Position numbers and translations under genes: made by a program. Below the pieces are notes generated by a model. That model was not told where the DNA came from, did no database searches, and saw nothing but the letters and a program-made list of their open reading frames with translations. A stretch of DNA of 64,000 nt. It comes from Meloidogyne chitwoodi (lineage: Eukaryota; Nematoda; Chromadorea; Rhabditida; Meloidogynidae). The DNA is taken from contig JACZZP010000017.1 of NCBI GenBank assembly GCA_015183035.1, forward strand, positions 186,001-250,000. Reading direction: 5' to 3'. Positions 45,201-56,239 of the stretch are shown piece after piece. The stretch's first letter is position 1. Each line of letters begins with the position of its first letter.

Positions 45201-47102
45201 TTAGGTCCTAAATTAATTTTTGAAGATATTAAAAATTTTGAACAGGATAAACTAAAAAAATTCTAAAAAATTCCGGTCGGTCCGTTTCGGTGCCAAACAC
45301 TAAAAAAAAAGTTTCTCTTACAATTATTTGTGCATCACTTTCTTTTAATGTGCGCGTAAGCATTGGGTGATCATAACTTATTATTTCAGCAATTGAAATA
45401 TTTAAATGTTGAAGTATTTCTACAAATTTATCTGTTAATGAAGAATCTTCATTTGAGTCCACAATTGATATCTAAAATTAAAAAAAAATTTTTTACTAAA
45501 ATACATTATGCTAAAATATTGTTTTTAGACAAAATGTCCAAAAATTGTTTTTAGACAAAATGTCCAAAATTAAAATTTTTAATTTTACCAAATTAGAATT
45601 TCCAAATAAATCGAGTAATTCAGCCAAAGTTTGTGCATAATCAAATAAAAAAGGTGCAGTGCTAATAAATCCAGTTACTCCTTGATCTAATAATGCTTGT
45701 GCTGATGAAGAACTGAACACTCCAATAGGTAAATTGTAGGGTTTGAGAGATTGTGCTACTGAAGTGGCCGATTGTTGATCTTTTGGGGATAAGACGGCTG
45801 AAAAGAAAAAATATTTCAAAATGGTAAAAACTAAAAAATAGTTCAAAATGTCAAAAAACCCCAAAAATTACCTACCAATAAGCCTGGGTGCTTCACTTTT
45901 CTTCCGCAATGTCTCCTTATTATTAGATAAACATTCACTAGGATCATGAAATCCAACAGCATCAAGAAATCGCAAAGATTGAGAAATAGCCTCTTTGGGC
46001 CTAGAACAACTATCACCAGCAAATAAACCAATATGAGGTCTTTTACTTGAATTGCTATTTTTTATAACATCTTTTCGAGTATTTTGTTCATTCCAATAGG
46101 CTAAAAAATTAAATTTTAAAGAAAATTGGAGACTCAAAAGGACTATTTTTACTTTAATTCATCTCTTTAAATTACACCTACCCATTGCCCACTGAATTGC
46201 AACAACATCTTGCACAGACGAAGGTTTAAGTGTTAAACAGTCCTCTGTGTGTAAAGGAAAGGCTCCGCCAAGTTGGAAATGTCCGGACTCAGAAGGTAAA
46301 ACTTTAAAAGGATCAAAAACATCACAACTTGCTTGTTGAGACTGAAAAAATAAATAAAACTTTATCTCTAAAACATAGGTAGTTAATTATAGAGAAAAAA
46401 AGTCTTACACTCAAAACCTTAAAAACAACTAAAAAACACTAAAACAAACTTTTCTCGGTACTTTTCCGTTATCCCCAGGACTTTTTGCGGACAACTTTTT
46501 GCGGACAAAATTTATTAACATATAAAAAGACACCTTGAATAATAAAAAAGTACATTCTATTATTTTCTATTCTATTTTTAAATTTTATTTTTTTTATTTT
46601 ATATTTTTTTAATTCAGTCTATCATTTTATATTTGGTTATATTATCGTCACCATTTGGACAGTTATTTTGCAGAATTTATGTGGAGGAAAATGATTGGTG
46701 ATGGAGACGTTTTTGAAGAAATTATGCTCGCTTGGGGAAAATATTGGCCATTAGATTGATTTTTCCTTTTATATATATTTTCTCTTTTAAAAAATAAATT
46801 TTGTCCGCAAAAAGTTGTCCGCAAAAAGTCCTGGGGATAACGGAAAAGTACCCTTTTCTCTAACTAAAACATTAAAAACAAACTTTCTCTAACTAAAACA
46901 TTAAAAATAAACTTTTCTCTAATCGTCTATTCATTAAACAACTAACCTCCTCTTTTAGCAAACTATTTCTTCTAGTTGCTGTTATTTCCTCCTCTTCTGA
47001 ACTTGTATCTAATGGATCAAATGTTGAATTAGCAAATAAGTAATTAATTGAAATTGACAAAATTAATAAAGTTTTAATAAATAGAAAATTCCATAAATTC
47101 AT
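39207..47102 (-). CDS. Class C (family 3) G-protein-coupled receptor, orphan
   Basis: ATG at 47102 opens a signal peptide (MNLWNFLFIKTLLILSISIN). The very long extracellular part (46,980-40,780) has venus-flytrap-like blocks: QDVVAIQWAMAYWNEQ, GDSCSRPKEAISQSLRFLD, IGVFSSSSAQALLDQGVTG, HWTYINIVVDKSDSTSVSLY and FSRAKQ with AAEFMSARLRDEF. A Cys cluster near the membrane reads VSRCRAPFCKCPSL. The helix bundle follows: IVFFVLSTFLCIVAISTLLL, LGLLLLCGICSLYATGFLF, CHLRISAHSLSHTLCFGVIV, WLLLAFIFAVQFVICMKWFL, LAQIYTFFLLLLALLL, and the family-typical last helix LLLIFVFGPKLYVILFYEP. The Gly/Asn/Ser-rich tail probably ends at 39207-39209. The seven-helix part places it in class C near mGluR/GABA-B receptors. 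The ectodomain is unusually long and I cannot assign a ligand. One intron holds a Merlin-like transposon and another a 32-bp minisatellite. Confidence 0.85.
43433..43778. repeat. 31- to 32-bp minisatellite in a receptor intron
   Basis: About eleven copies of TACAATAATTCTGATTTATT followed by CTGACTTAAAAA, with single-base variants (TTCTTACTT). The unit contains the TTCTGATTT word of the dispersed TCAGAAT family. Confidence 0.92.
44275..44485. repeat. AAATCAGAA-rich intron
   Basis: Irregular copies of AAATCAGAA(A/T) and AAAACAGAATTT occupy the receptor intron. Same motif family as elsewhere. Confidence 0.75.
46457..46852 (+). mobile_element. Merlin-like DNA transposon copy with 8-bp target duplication and transposase remnant
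   Basis: Both ends start GGTACTTTTCCGTTATCCCC on opposite strands, and about 60 bp match perfectly, including two TTTTTGCGGACAA units. CTTTTCTC flanks both sides (46449-46456, 46853-46860). Inside, on the plus strand after an acceptor-like TTTTTTTAATTCAG, an exon-like frame encodes a short C-terminal transposase piece with YRHHLDSYFAEFMWR and FEEIMLAWGKYW, ending TGA at about 46760. It resembles the C-terminus of ISXO2/Merlin DDE transposases. The catalytic residues lie in deleted upstream sequence, so the copy is non-autonomous. It sits in an intron of the class C receptor, antisense to it. GG termini and an 8-bp duplication agree with Merlin. Confidence 0.88.
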
Positions 47103-47430
47103 GGAAATTGAAAAAATAAAGAAAGTTGTTTATTAAAAAAGTTAAATTAATTTATTATGCAGCAATACTTCTCCAATTTTTTAAATTGAAAATTAGTAGT
47201 CCATTAGACAATTTTATTATGTAGCAAAAATCGATTTTCGATTTGTAAAAAGTATTTTAATTGACTAAAATTGAAGAAAAAATAAAGAAAAAAATTAAAA
47301 ATTAATTTAAATGTGAATAATACAGAAAAATAGTGATCAAAAAATTTGTATTTTAATTTAAAAAAAATTTTTGTTTTAAAAACTAATTTTAATAAGCCAT
47401 AATTCTTTATTACACCGCTACACCTTTGGG

Positions 47431-47503
47431 AGTAACAGAGGGAGTCAAACCCGCCTGCCTTATGCTTGCGAGGCGAGCACATTAACCACTTGACTATAGT
47501 GCA
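47431..47503 (-). tRNA. tRNA-like sequence
   Basis: Minus strand TAGTCAAGTGGTTAATGTGC (A-box type) and GCGGGTTTGACTCCC (B-box type, T stem 4 of 5). The middle CTCGCCTCGCAAGC could give a CGC anticodon, but the stem is imperfect and the acceptor ends do not pair. Lies 329 bp upstream of the receptor gene start. Confidence 0.4.
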
Positions 47504-48396
47504 CCAAGTAAGCAGATAAAAAAAATTAATATTAACAGTTAAAAACAAAAAATAAACTGCCTTTTTAATAAAAAATCAATAAATAAAGTCTAAAAAATTC
47601 TAAAAAATAGGAAAAAATTTATATTTAATAAGATAAAATACAAAATTAAAAAACAAAGTTATTTTACAATTTAGCAAATTTTGCAGATATTTATATTTTT
47701 TAATAGAATATTCCCCCTATTATTTTTTTAGTTGTTGCCAATTTTTCTCTTCTCCTATATTGAAAAAGAGAGGAGTTTTAGTCTAAAAACATTTGTTATT
47801 TAAAACCAAAAAAATATTTATTCAACAATTGTCTTTTTTTAACTTAAATCCCTTCTATTTTTTATATATTTAATTCCCCCATTTTTCTGTGTAATTTAAA
47901 TATTTTTACAAAAATAAAATGGGGAAATTTCTATTAAACATTCTAAGAGTTAATGATTGGAAAAAAAATAAAAATAAATATAAAAAAGGTAAAAAAAGTT
48001 AAAATATTGTTAACAAATGTTCGAACTTTTCAAATAATTTTTTAAAAGAAAAAAATCCAAAAAATTTAATTTTCTTGTCATTTAAATCAAGAAAGGTTGT
48101 TTCGGTGCGAGACTCTAAAATTCTTAGAATAAAAAACAAAAATATTGGAAAAATTGATTTTTTGTTGTTTAAAAAAAGAAAAAATAAGAGAATTAAATAA
48201 AATGTTTAAAAGTTTTTTTCTATTTAAAATTGATGAGCCGTTTCAAATCATTCATTCATTTCAAAAAAAAAATAATAAAAAAATCATAAAAACGGTAAAA
48301 ATGGATTAGAAACATCCAAAAAATATATTTTAAAATAAATAATTTAAAAATAATTTCCCAAAGATACTTAAAAATTTTAAAACTTTATTTCAAATT

Positions 48397-48743
48397 GGTC
48401 AGTTTGGTGTTAATCTTACTGAGTGCTAACACCATAACTTTTGATTAGATAAGGCTTTTGAGGTGATTTTGGTGTCATTCGATAGAGTAATTAAAGAGCT
48501 ACAAAAAATAAAAAAATCAGAATTTTATTTTTAAAAACAGAAAAGTTAAGGTCAAAAAACTGACATTTTTAGAGAAAAAATCCAAGTTTAAAGGTTTTTC
48601 TACCATAACTTTTTTTCTAAATGTCTAAAAATTTTAATTAAATTGCATTTTGTAGCTAATTTTCTGCTCTATTAAATGACATAAAAATAAATTTAAAAAG
48701 TTTATTTATTCAAAAGTTATAGGAGTTGGCGTTCAACTGGTCC
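48397..48743. repeat. Foldback repeat, GATAGAGC family, copy 2
   Basis: Starts GGTCAGTTTGGTGTTAA and ends GTTGGCGTTCAACTGG. Internal CATTCGATAGAGTAATTAAA and TTTTGTAGCTAATTTTCTGC with inverted symmetry, as in copy 1. Confidence 0.7.
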
Positions 48744-49229
48744 TTCTATACAACTGACCTCTCTATATATTTATTTTAGGTTTTATTTAAAGCATTTTTG
48801 CAAAATAATCAATAAAAATAAATAAGCCACATTCGATTATATTACACTAACATAAAAATAAAAAATAAAAAAAATTTTTTAGAAGGAGAATGTGAAGGCA
48901 TTGAAAGAGCCTTTTCCCCTCTATTTACAATTTTGGCCATAACATGTACAAAATTAATTAAAAGGAATTAAAAAAAAAAAAGAATTTTGGGCATGCAAGA
49001 GTAGATTAATTAATAAAAAAGTAATGACAAAAATTAAAAAAAAATTTTTTTGTAGAGGGAAGAGAACGTACTAGTGAAGGAAGGGGTAAAGATTAAAAAT
49101 TAAAAAAATATTTTAATTATTTTTTTCTAAATTTTTTAAATTAATCAGAAAGCCGATAGACATCAAAAAATACAAAAATTAAAATTCTGATTTAAATCAG
49201 AAAATTAAAAAAAAAATCAGAAAATCACT

Positions 49230-49600
49230 TTATGACCAGCAGCCTGGATTAATACTAAGGGAACGTCGATGACTATAACTTTTGAATAAATAAACTTTTT
49301 AAATTTATTTTGATGTGATTTGATAGAGCAAAAAATTAGCTACAAAAAACAATTTAAATCAAATTTTTAGACATTTGGAACAAAAAGTTATGTTAGAAAA
49401 ACCTTTAAAAATAGGCTTTTTCCCTCAAAAAGGTCAGTTTTTTGACCATAACTTTTCTGTTTTTAAAAATAAAATTCTGATTTTAATAAGTTTTATAGCT
49501 TTTTAATTACTCTATCGAATGATACCAAAATCATCACAGAAGATTTATTCAATCAAAAGTTATGTGTGTTGGCACTCTATTGGGTCTGCGTTCCCAACTG
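49230..49600. repeat. Foldback repeat, GATAGAGC family, copy 3 (degraded ends)
   Basis: ACTATAACTTTTGAATAAAT, TTTGATAGAGCAAAAAATTA and TTACTCTATCGAATGATACC run in the order inverted relative to copy 2. Copies 2 and 3 therefore also form a large palindrome with arms of about 350 bp and a spacer of about 490 bp. Ends GTTGGCACTCTATTGGGTC. Confidence 0.68.
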
Positions 49601-49850
49601 TCCGTATTACCATTTAATTAAAAATAATAAAAATATAAAAGGTCATTTTTACAAACAAAAAAAAGCAAAAAAAATTAACCATTGCCTCAATAATAAAAGA
49701 AAATATTTAAAAAGTAATAAAAGTATTTATTTTTCTGTTCGCGGGTAATAAACAAAAATTAGCACTGAAGCACCGCCGCTGATTATTTTATTTTCTTTTA
49801 ATTTTTTTTAATTAAATAAACTAGCTATATATTCATTTATAATATTTTTG

Positions 49851-49940
49851 TGCTTCGTGGCAGCGTTAAAACGCAAGTAAAACGCTTGACGCGCGAAGAA
49901 CACCCCGCGGCATTTCGGGGAGAAAAGACTTGTTTTTTTT
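49851..49940 (+). ncRNA. Candidate structured RNA: two hairpins and an oligo-T end
   Basis: A GC-rich patch in AT-rich DNA. Hairpin 1 pairs CTTCG (49853-49857) and AGCG with CGCTT and CGAAG (49894-49898). A hinge containing AGAACA, which fits the ANANNA H-box pattern, follows. Hairpin 2 pairs CCCCG (49903-49907) with CGGGG (49916-49920). A short tail leads to eight Ts (49933-49940), a possible pol III stop. No ACA box is seen. It could instead be part of an inverted-repeat element, because GAAGCAC near 49767 pairs with GTGCTTC here. Confidence 0.35.
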
Positions 49941-50930
49941 GTTTATTTTTTTAAAAAGCATTTTTCTCTCTCTCCAATAATCATTTTTTAATGTTTATAG
50001 AAAATTAGGAAGGTTTTTTATTGGATTTTGCATGGAAAATAAATAAATATATTAATTTGTTGGCAAAATATTAAAGAAATAAAAATGACAAAATGTCCTA
50101 ATAATAAATTAAAAAATTAAAGTAATAAATTTTATGGAAGAAAAAGGTGTAAAATAAATGAAACAATTTAAATATATGTCTTACAGGGTAATTTTACTTC
50201 AAAATTTAAAAAAATTTTCAAAATGGTAAATTTCTCAAAAATTTCAAAACGGTCAGACCCTATAAAAATTAAAATTGGACAAATTTTAATTTTTATAATT
50301 AAAATTAATAATTTAACCTAAATTTAAAGAAAAAATAAAAAAATTTTTTCCTTTAAATTTTGTCATTTAAATAAGAAGAAAAAAAGCCGCGCATTTAAAG
50401 AAGGGAATTAATCATGACACATGTGAATTAATTTACCCCTCTCTTCTTCTTCTCTTGTCCACCCAACAATTTTCTTAGCTTTCTTCTCTTTTATTTTTTC
50501 TTTAATCGAAAAACAATAAATACATATTTAGTGGACTTTGATTACTCTATTTTTTAAAAAATAAAAAAAGAATTATTTTGCTGGACAATTTGTGATGGAT
50601 AAAATAAAAATAAAGAGGGGAGAAAATGTGTGTTTTTGGCAAAAAAAGCGCACACTCTCTTAGAAAATAATTTATTAAAAAATATATTAATTTTAGCAAA
50701 AGTGAGAAGATTATATCTGCAAAAAAATCAAGAAATGACCCGAAAAAAAAATTTTTTTATTCAGTTATTTTGTCTTAATTAATTAAAATCAAAAATTAAA
50801 GAGAAGAAAAAGACTACTCTAACCTGATTAGTTTTTAGTTGGAGACAGAGAAGAGAAAAGAGAAAAAGAAAGCAGGCAGGGAAAATAAAATAGAGAAAGC
50901 AGGCAGACACTAAGAAATAAATTTAAAGGA

Positions 50931-51012
50931 AAAAGTTTAGTTCAGTGGATTAGAGCGCTGATTTTTTACGCGGTAAATTTATAAGGGGAAAGGTTCGATT
51001 CCGACAATTGGC
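50931..51012 (+). tRNA. tRNA-like sequence
   Basis: TAGTTCAGTGGATTAGAGCG (A box) and AAAGGTTCGATTCC (B box). A run of Ts at the anticodon position could give a TTT-like triplet, but the T and acceptor stems pair poorly. Confidence 0.38.
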
Positions 51013-51132
51013 AATTTGTTTATTTTTAAAAAAATATTATTTTTAAACATTAATTAAATACATTTAAATTTAAAATTAATAAAAAAAATTTTTTTTATTT
51101 TTTTTAAAAAGTGAAAAAATATTTAAGCTTAA

Positions 51133-51440
51133 GCTAAGTAGACGTCCGTTTTTTGACCTCAACTTTTTTTGTATCTTGCTTAAAATTATGAATCTTATCT
51201 TATTTTGTAGAAAATTATCTGCTCTATCGAATGATATCAAATTTAACTTTAAAGGTTCATCCGTTCAAGAGTTATAGAGGTTTAAAGCAAGTTGGTCTGT
51301 AGGCAACGACCAACTCTCTAAACGATTTTTTGCCCATAACTATTTTTTATTTTTTGTTTAAAAACAATATCTTATTTTATTTTGTAGAAAAATTTTTGCT
51401 CTATCGAATGATACCAATAATTTTTCATTAAAAAAATAAT
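51133..51440. repeat. Foldback repeat, GATAGAGC family, copy 4 (partial)
   Basis: Two half-units, each with TTATTTTGTAGAAAA(T/A)TAT or TTT followed by CTGCTCTATCGAATGATA or TTGCTCTATCGAATGATA, arranged in direct order here. GACCTCAACTTTTTTT also links this copy to copy 1. Confidence 0.6.
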
Positions 51441-52122
51441 TTTCTGAAATTAAATTTGCCTTGTCGTCTACAAGAGGTTTGTTCAGAAAAAAGTTTATAA
51501 AATAAAAAAAATTATTTTGACCAAATTTTTTACAAAAACGTTAATTAAAGAATTGGGTGTCTCTATCATAAAAAAATAAACAAAAAATGAATTTAACTTC
51601 ATGTGACATTTTGTCTCAGAGGAACACCTTTTTTAATTGCCTTGTAAAAATAAATAAATATTTAATATATTTATTTAATTTAAAAGTTATAAAAAATAAA
51701 ATTGAACAAATTCAAGGACGTATTAAATAAAAAATCTTAAAAAAGGCAACATTTTTTGAAAAAATAAAATAATTTAAATTCTCCTGTCCTTGATCAAATT
51801 TTTTCTTAATTTATTTAATTGACACTTGTTTAACAATTTTGAGCATATAAAAAGAGGCTTAATTAGTCGGAAAATTTATCTTTTAATTATTTGATAATTT
51901 TTAAAATAATTTTAATGACAAAATAGGCCAAAAATACAAAATTGACATTTTGTCACATTGAAGAAAAGTTGCCATTTTGTCACAAAATTTTTTTTTAATA
52001 TTTTAAATTTATTTTTAAATATTTTAAATTTATTTAAATAATTTATTTAGTTATCCCCCTATTTATTTATTTATTAAAAATAAAATTAAAATTTAAGATA
52101 AAAATTCTGGCTTAAATAAAAA

Positions 52123-52506
52123 ATGAACTTTTTTACTTTATTCACAATTTTCTTTTTGGTTCTAATTTGTTGTACAATGATTATACAAGGAGCTGAAGAT
52201 AATTCTGAAAAAATAATGTAAATTTTTTTTAATAAAAATGTCAAAATGTCAAAAATACAAAATGGACATTTGGTCACACTGACAAAAATTAGCCATTTCG
52301 TCACACTGACAAAATAATCTTTTTTAATTTTTTACAGTTCCCGAGCTAAACGTTTTGGCAATTTTGGTTATTTTGGAGGAGGAGGTGGTTGTGATACGTG
52401 TGGTGGTGGTGGAGGATATTTCCCTGGCTATGCTGCACCTAATTATTATTATGGTGGCTGTGATAGTTGTGGAGGAGGAGGATATAGAAGTTATTATTTT
52501 GGTTGA
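52123..52506 (+). CDS. Small secreted Gly/Tyr-rich peptide with Cys pairs
   Basis: Two exons: 52123-52219 (MNFFTLFTIFFLVLICCTMI, a signal peptide, then QGAEDNSEKI) and 52337-52506, joined with a phase-2 intron (AT, then T). The mature part follows a dibasic-like RAKR site and reads FGNFGYFGGGGGCDTCGGGG, then YFPGYAAPNYYYGGCDSC, then GGGGYRSYYFG and TGA at 52504-52506. Two C-D-x-C-G-G-G-G units are evident. Its length (about 88 residues), signal peptide, cleavage-like site and Gly/Tyr richness resemble nematode neuropeptide-like or antimicrobial glycine-rich peptides or a small cuticle component. The exact family is not recognised. The last exon also has a long alternative frame of hydrophobic repeats, an artefact of GGN codons. 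Confidence 0.75.
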
Positions 52507-53191
52507 AAAGAAAATTGATATAAATTTTTTAAAATTAATTAGATTATTTTAAATATTTTTTGTTAATTGTTACAAATTAAATAATTAAAAATAAATTAGG
52601 TAATGTTACGCCGAGCTTGATAACTTTGTGTAAAGTGAATAAATATAAAATTTTGTAAATATTTGTAAAAGAGTGTTATCTAGCTCTGATAAAAATTTTA
52701 GAATTTTTGGTAAAGTATAAAAAAAGTTATGGTCGAAAAACCTGAAGGGTTAAGAAAAACGTCCTTGAAGACGTCGAGCCTTATAAAATTGTTAAAAGAG
52801 CATTTAGAGACTTAAAATTTTATTTAGATAAGCAAAAGACTTTAAGCTAATATTTCTAAAAATTTCAGAATTTTTGGTCAAATAAAAATTAAATTATTTT
52901 AAAAATGCCTGAGGGCATATAGTATTTTTAAAATATTTTACACTTAAATTATCAAAGTCATTTTTTACTCAAAAATAGAAATCTGGATTTTCGCCACTCT
53001 TAAAATCATTAATCAAAAATTGGAGCATTCGCCGATTAATGTTTGCCGCTAGACATACTCTTATTACCGCCTTTAAATAAAGTATAAAAAATTAAAATGT
53101 TAAGAAATTCTTGTTTATTTTAACATTAAATATATTTTCTGCAACAATTTTTTCATTTAAAAATAAATTTATAAAATTAATAAATTAATTA
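52507..53191. other. Intergenic between two secreted-protein genes
   Basis: Upstream region of the astacin gene. AT-rich; no repeats or coding blocks recognised. Confidence 0.4.
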
Positions 53192-56100
53192 ATGCTTTTT
53201 AATATTATTTTTATTCTTTTATTCTTTAAAAGTATAAAAAATATTGTAAGTTTTTTTATTATAATGGTAAATAATTATATGTTTTTCGAAAGATCTAGTC
53301 GAACTGAGTCGATTGACAATAAAATTAGCCGGATTTTTCAATTATAGACCAAGATACAGTACTCTGAAAATCTAAAAAGCAAAGGGGGGAGTAAGCTCTT
53401 TTAGGTGATTACCGAGGCTGCTTCTCTGTATCTCCACTGAATTAATTTCTTAAAATAAACAAAAATCGAAAAATAAAATTAGAAACTCGAAAAAGAAATT
53501 AGAAACAAGAAACTTAAATTTCGATTAAATTCAACTCAACTCTAAAAACTCAATTTTTAATTTTTTTAATTTTAAAGAATGGACAATATGAAGATGAATA
53601 TACAATTAATGCTAGAGCAGGAATTATAAATAAACTTTTTGATGGAGATATTGATCTTAGACCTGAAGAGTATTATCAGTTAAAAAGAAGTAAATTTTTC
53701 TCAGACCCAGCTGCTAAAAAGACTGGTAAAATTTAATAAAATAAAATGTTCAAAATGTCAATTTCAAAATGTCTAAAAGTTTAAAATATTTCGAAATATC
53801 AAAAAACCAATTTTTAAATTAAAAAAAAATTTTAAATTTAATTCTCTAATATACATTTCCCAATACTAAATATTTTATTGAGTTTAAAAAATTGGTTAGA
53901 CAAACAGTGAGAGAGTGTAGAATTCTGCATTGGGAAGAAGAGAAAATTAGAGTGCAGACAATTTTTCTCTTTAAAATTAGAAAAAATATAATTTTTTTTT
54001 TTGATTTTAATATTTTTAATTATTTTAAAGAAATTTTAATTTTAATAAATTAAATTTCTTTCTTAGCTCTTTTCACTAACTGGGTAACAGATGAAAAATA
54101 TCTTTGGCCTGCAAAACCTTCAACAACGCCAGGCGTTCGTTATGGGCCTTTAATCAATTACACATTAGATTGGGAAAAAATTGTAGAGCCTCCTTCGTGT
54201 TAGTTTTTAATTGTTATTAAATTTTAAATTTAATTATTCCTTTTAATTTTAATTTATTTTCCCTTCACCCTTGTTGTAGTGTGGAGGGAACATTCTTTAA
54301 AAAAAATTTTTTTTAATTCCTTTAGTTGTTTGGCTAAAAAACATTTTGGATGCACACAAAAATATTGAAGAAAATACTTGTATTAGATTTGCAAATTCTA
54401 GTGAAGGGGATCATATTCATTATTATTGGGGGTATGGCTGTCATTCACTTGTGGGGAGAAATGGTGGAAAACAATGGCTATCTCTTGGGCCTGGATGTTG
54501 GACGGTTAGATTTTTTAAATTTTAAAATAAAAAAACGTTCCCTACAATTAAAAAATGAGGTGGCCGTTTCAGTGCCAGTCAGGACATTTCAGTGTCGCAC
54601 TGAAATGTCCAGGACAAAAAATCCGTAATGAATGTAAAATAACAAAAAATTAGGTTTTTAAAAAGATAAATCACAGTTAAATAAATTTCGCATTTTTAAG
54701 GTAAATGCTGTCCACGAGACACTTCACGCCCTTGGATCTAATCATGAACAGAGTAGGCAAGATCGCGATTCTTTTATCAAAATTAATGAAAAAAATATGA
54801 TTGAAGTATGAAAGTTTTTTTATTTATTAAAAAAAAACTTTTTTTAAAGAATATATCAGATGCTTTTGCTATTATTGAGGGTTCTCCAACTGGTTATTTA
54901 TTTTTAAATTTAATTATTTTTTTATATTTTAAGGAAATCCATATGATTTTGGTTCAACAATGCATTATAATAACATGGCTTTTTCTAAAAATAAAAAGTA
55001 TGTCAAAAACTAAAAAATACATATTTTCCCCCACAGATCTACCATTGAAACAATTGACAAAAATTACCAACATACTATAGGCTATAGACTAAAACTTTCA
55101 TTTCTAGACACTAAAGCATTAAATCATCGTTATTGTGATCGTTAGTTAATTTAATTATTTTAATTTTATTAAAATAAAAATTAATTTAAAAATTTAGATA
55201 TTTGTGATGATAATACTTGGATACCCCCAGATTGTAGAAATAAAGGTTATCCAAATCCGAATAAATGTACAGAGTGTTTATGTCCTCAAGTAATTTAAAT
55301 TAAAATATTTAATATTAATTTAAAAGGGATATGCTACCCCCTATTGTGATCAAGTAGAAAAAGGACAAATGCAAGGGGAAGGTATAAATTTTTTAAATTT
55401 TTAAATTTAAGGGTTTGGAATTATTGGAAAATTGATTAATTCTGTGTTTATTTATAAAAAGCATTTAGAAAATTCAAAATATCAATTTTATGTCAAAATG
55501 GAAAATTCGACATTTTGACATTTTAACGAAACAAAGTTTAGGGTTCGAAATAAAACGAATATATTCGTTTTAAAAACATCAAATACAAATTATATAAAAT
55601 TTTTAAAAATTGACACAATGAGTTTTGATTTGACCCAAATGAGATTTGACCCAAAAATAATTTTTTTAATTTTAAGGAGAATCTCCATTATATTCAGAAT
55701 GTCCAGGAGAATCAAATATTTTATTAACCTCAGACTATCCAGAAATGGAAGAAGTTCGTTGGTATAATGCTAGCAAATTTACCTGTTATTGGAGAATTCA
55801 AGCACCAGCAGATTATTATATTGGAGTTGAATTAAAAAATATAGAAGGATTTAAATGTGAACAATCTTGTTATAGTTTTGTTGAAATTAAATATGGAAAT
55901 ATGGAAAATTCAGGTTAAAAAAGAATTTTTTTTATTAAAATTGGGTAACGGGGATAATAGTCTCAGACTGAATTGATTTATTAAAATTTATATATATATC
56001 AAAATATCTAAAATTCAAAATGATCATTATTTGTAAGCATGTTTTGGTTGTAGGTATTTTGAAAATTTGACATTTTGAAAGTTTGACATTATTTATTTTT

Positions 56101-56239
56101 CAAAGGCCCTCGTTTTTGCTGTGATCTACCTACAGAAACATTATATACGGAAGTACAGGGGCATGAAGTAATAATAATAACGCATGGATATAAACCAGGA
56201 AATCATTCATTAACTTTAAGTTATAGCATTACAAAATAG
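53192..56239 (+). CDS. nas: Astacin zinc metalloprotease with EGF-like and CUB domains (NAS family)
   Basis: Secreted M12A protease. The ATG at 53192 gives [18 protein letters not shown], a signal peptide, followed by an intron of about 330 bp. The propeptide has KLFDGDIDLRPEEY, the aspartate-switch FxGD motif that blocks the zinc. The catalytic part runs from LFTNWVTDEKYLWPAKPS through CIRFANSS and HIHYYWGYGCHSLVG to the zinc site HETLHALGSNHEQSRQDRD, with all three His and the Glu, and the Met-turn GSTMHYNNMAFSKN. An EGF-like segment (YICDDNTWIPPDC to CTECLCPQ and GYATPYCDQVEKG) and a CUB domain (ECPGESNILLTSDYPEM, FTCYWRIQAPADYYIGVELK, PRFCCDLPTETLYTEVQGHE) follow. TAG is at 56237-56239. 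Complete and apparently active. Roles of family members include cuticle and eggshell processing; the substrate is unknown here. Confidence 0.92.
54582..54610. repeat. Perfect 13-bp hairpin in astacin intron
   Basis: GGACATTTCAGTG, loop TCG, CACTGAAATGTCC. Related wording (GGACAGTTCAGTGCC) is scattered at 16040-16160, 45275-45300 and 59200-59530 and resembles the ends of the GATAGAGC foldback family. Confidence 0.8.

Larger units (their letters stand above)
47103..52122. other. 5-kb gene-poor region
   Basis: No protein gene recognised. Contents noted separately are two tRNA-like loci (47431, 50931), three GATAGAGC-family foldback repeats (48397, 49230, 51133) and a candidate two-hairpin RNA (49851-49940). 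The remainder is AT-rich, with ATTTTGTCAC-type words near 51950-52000. Confidence 0.5.

Noticed and set aside
52355..52552. Val/Glu-rich open frame on the plus strand
   Set aside because: Out-of-frame reading of the Gly-rich peptide exon (GGN codons read as GAG and GTG).
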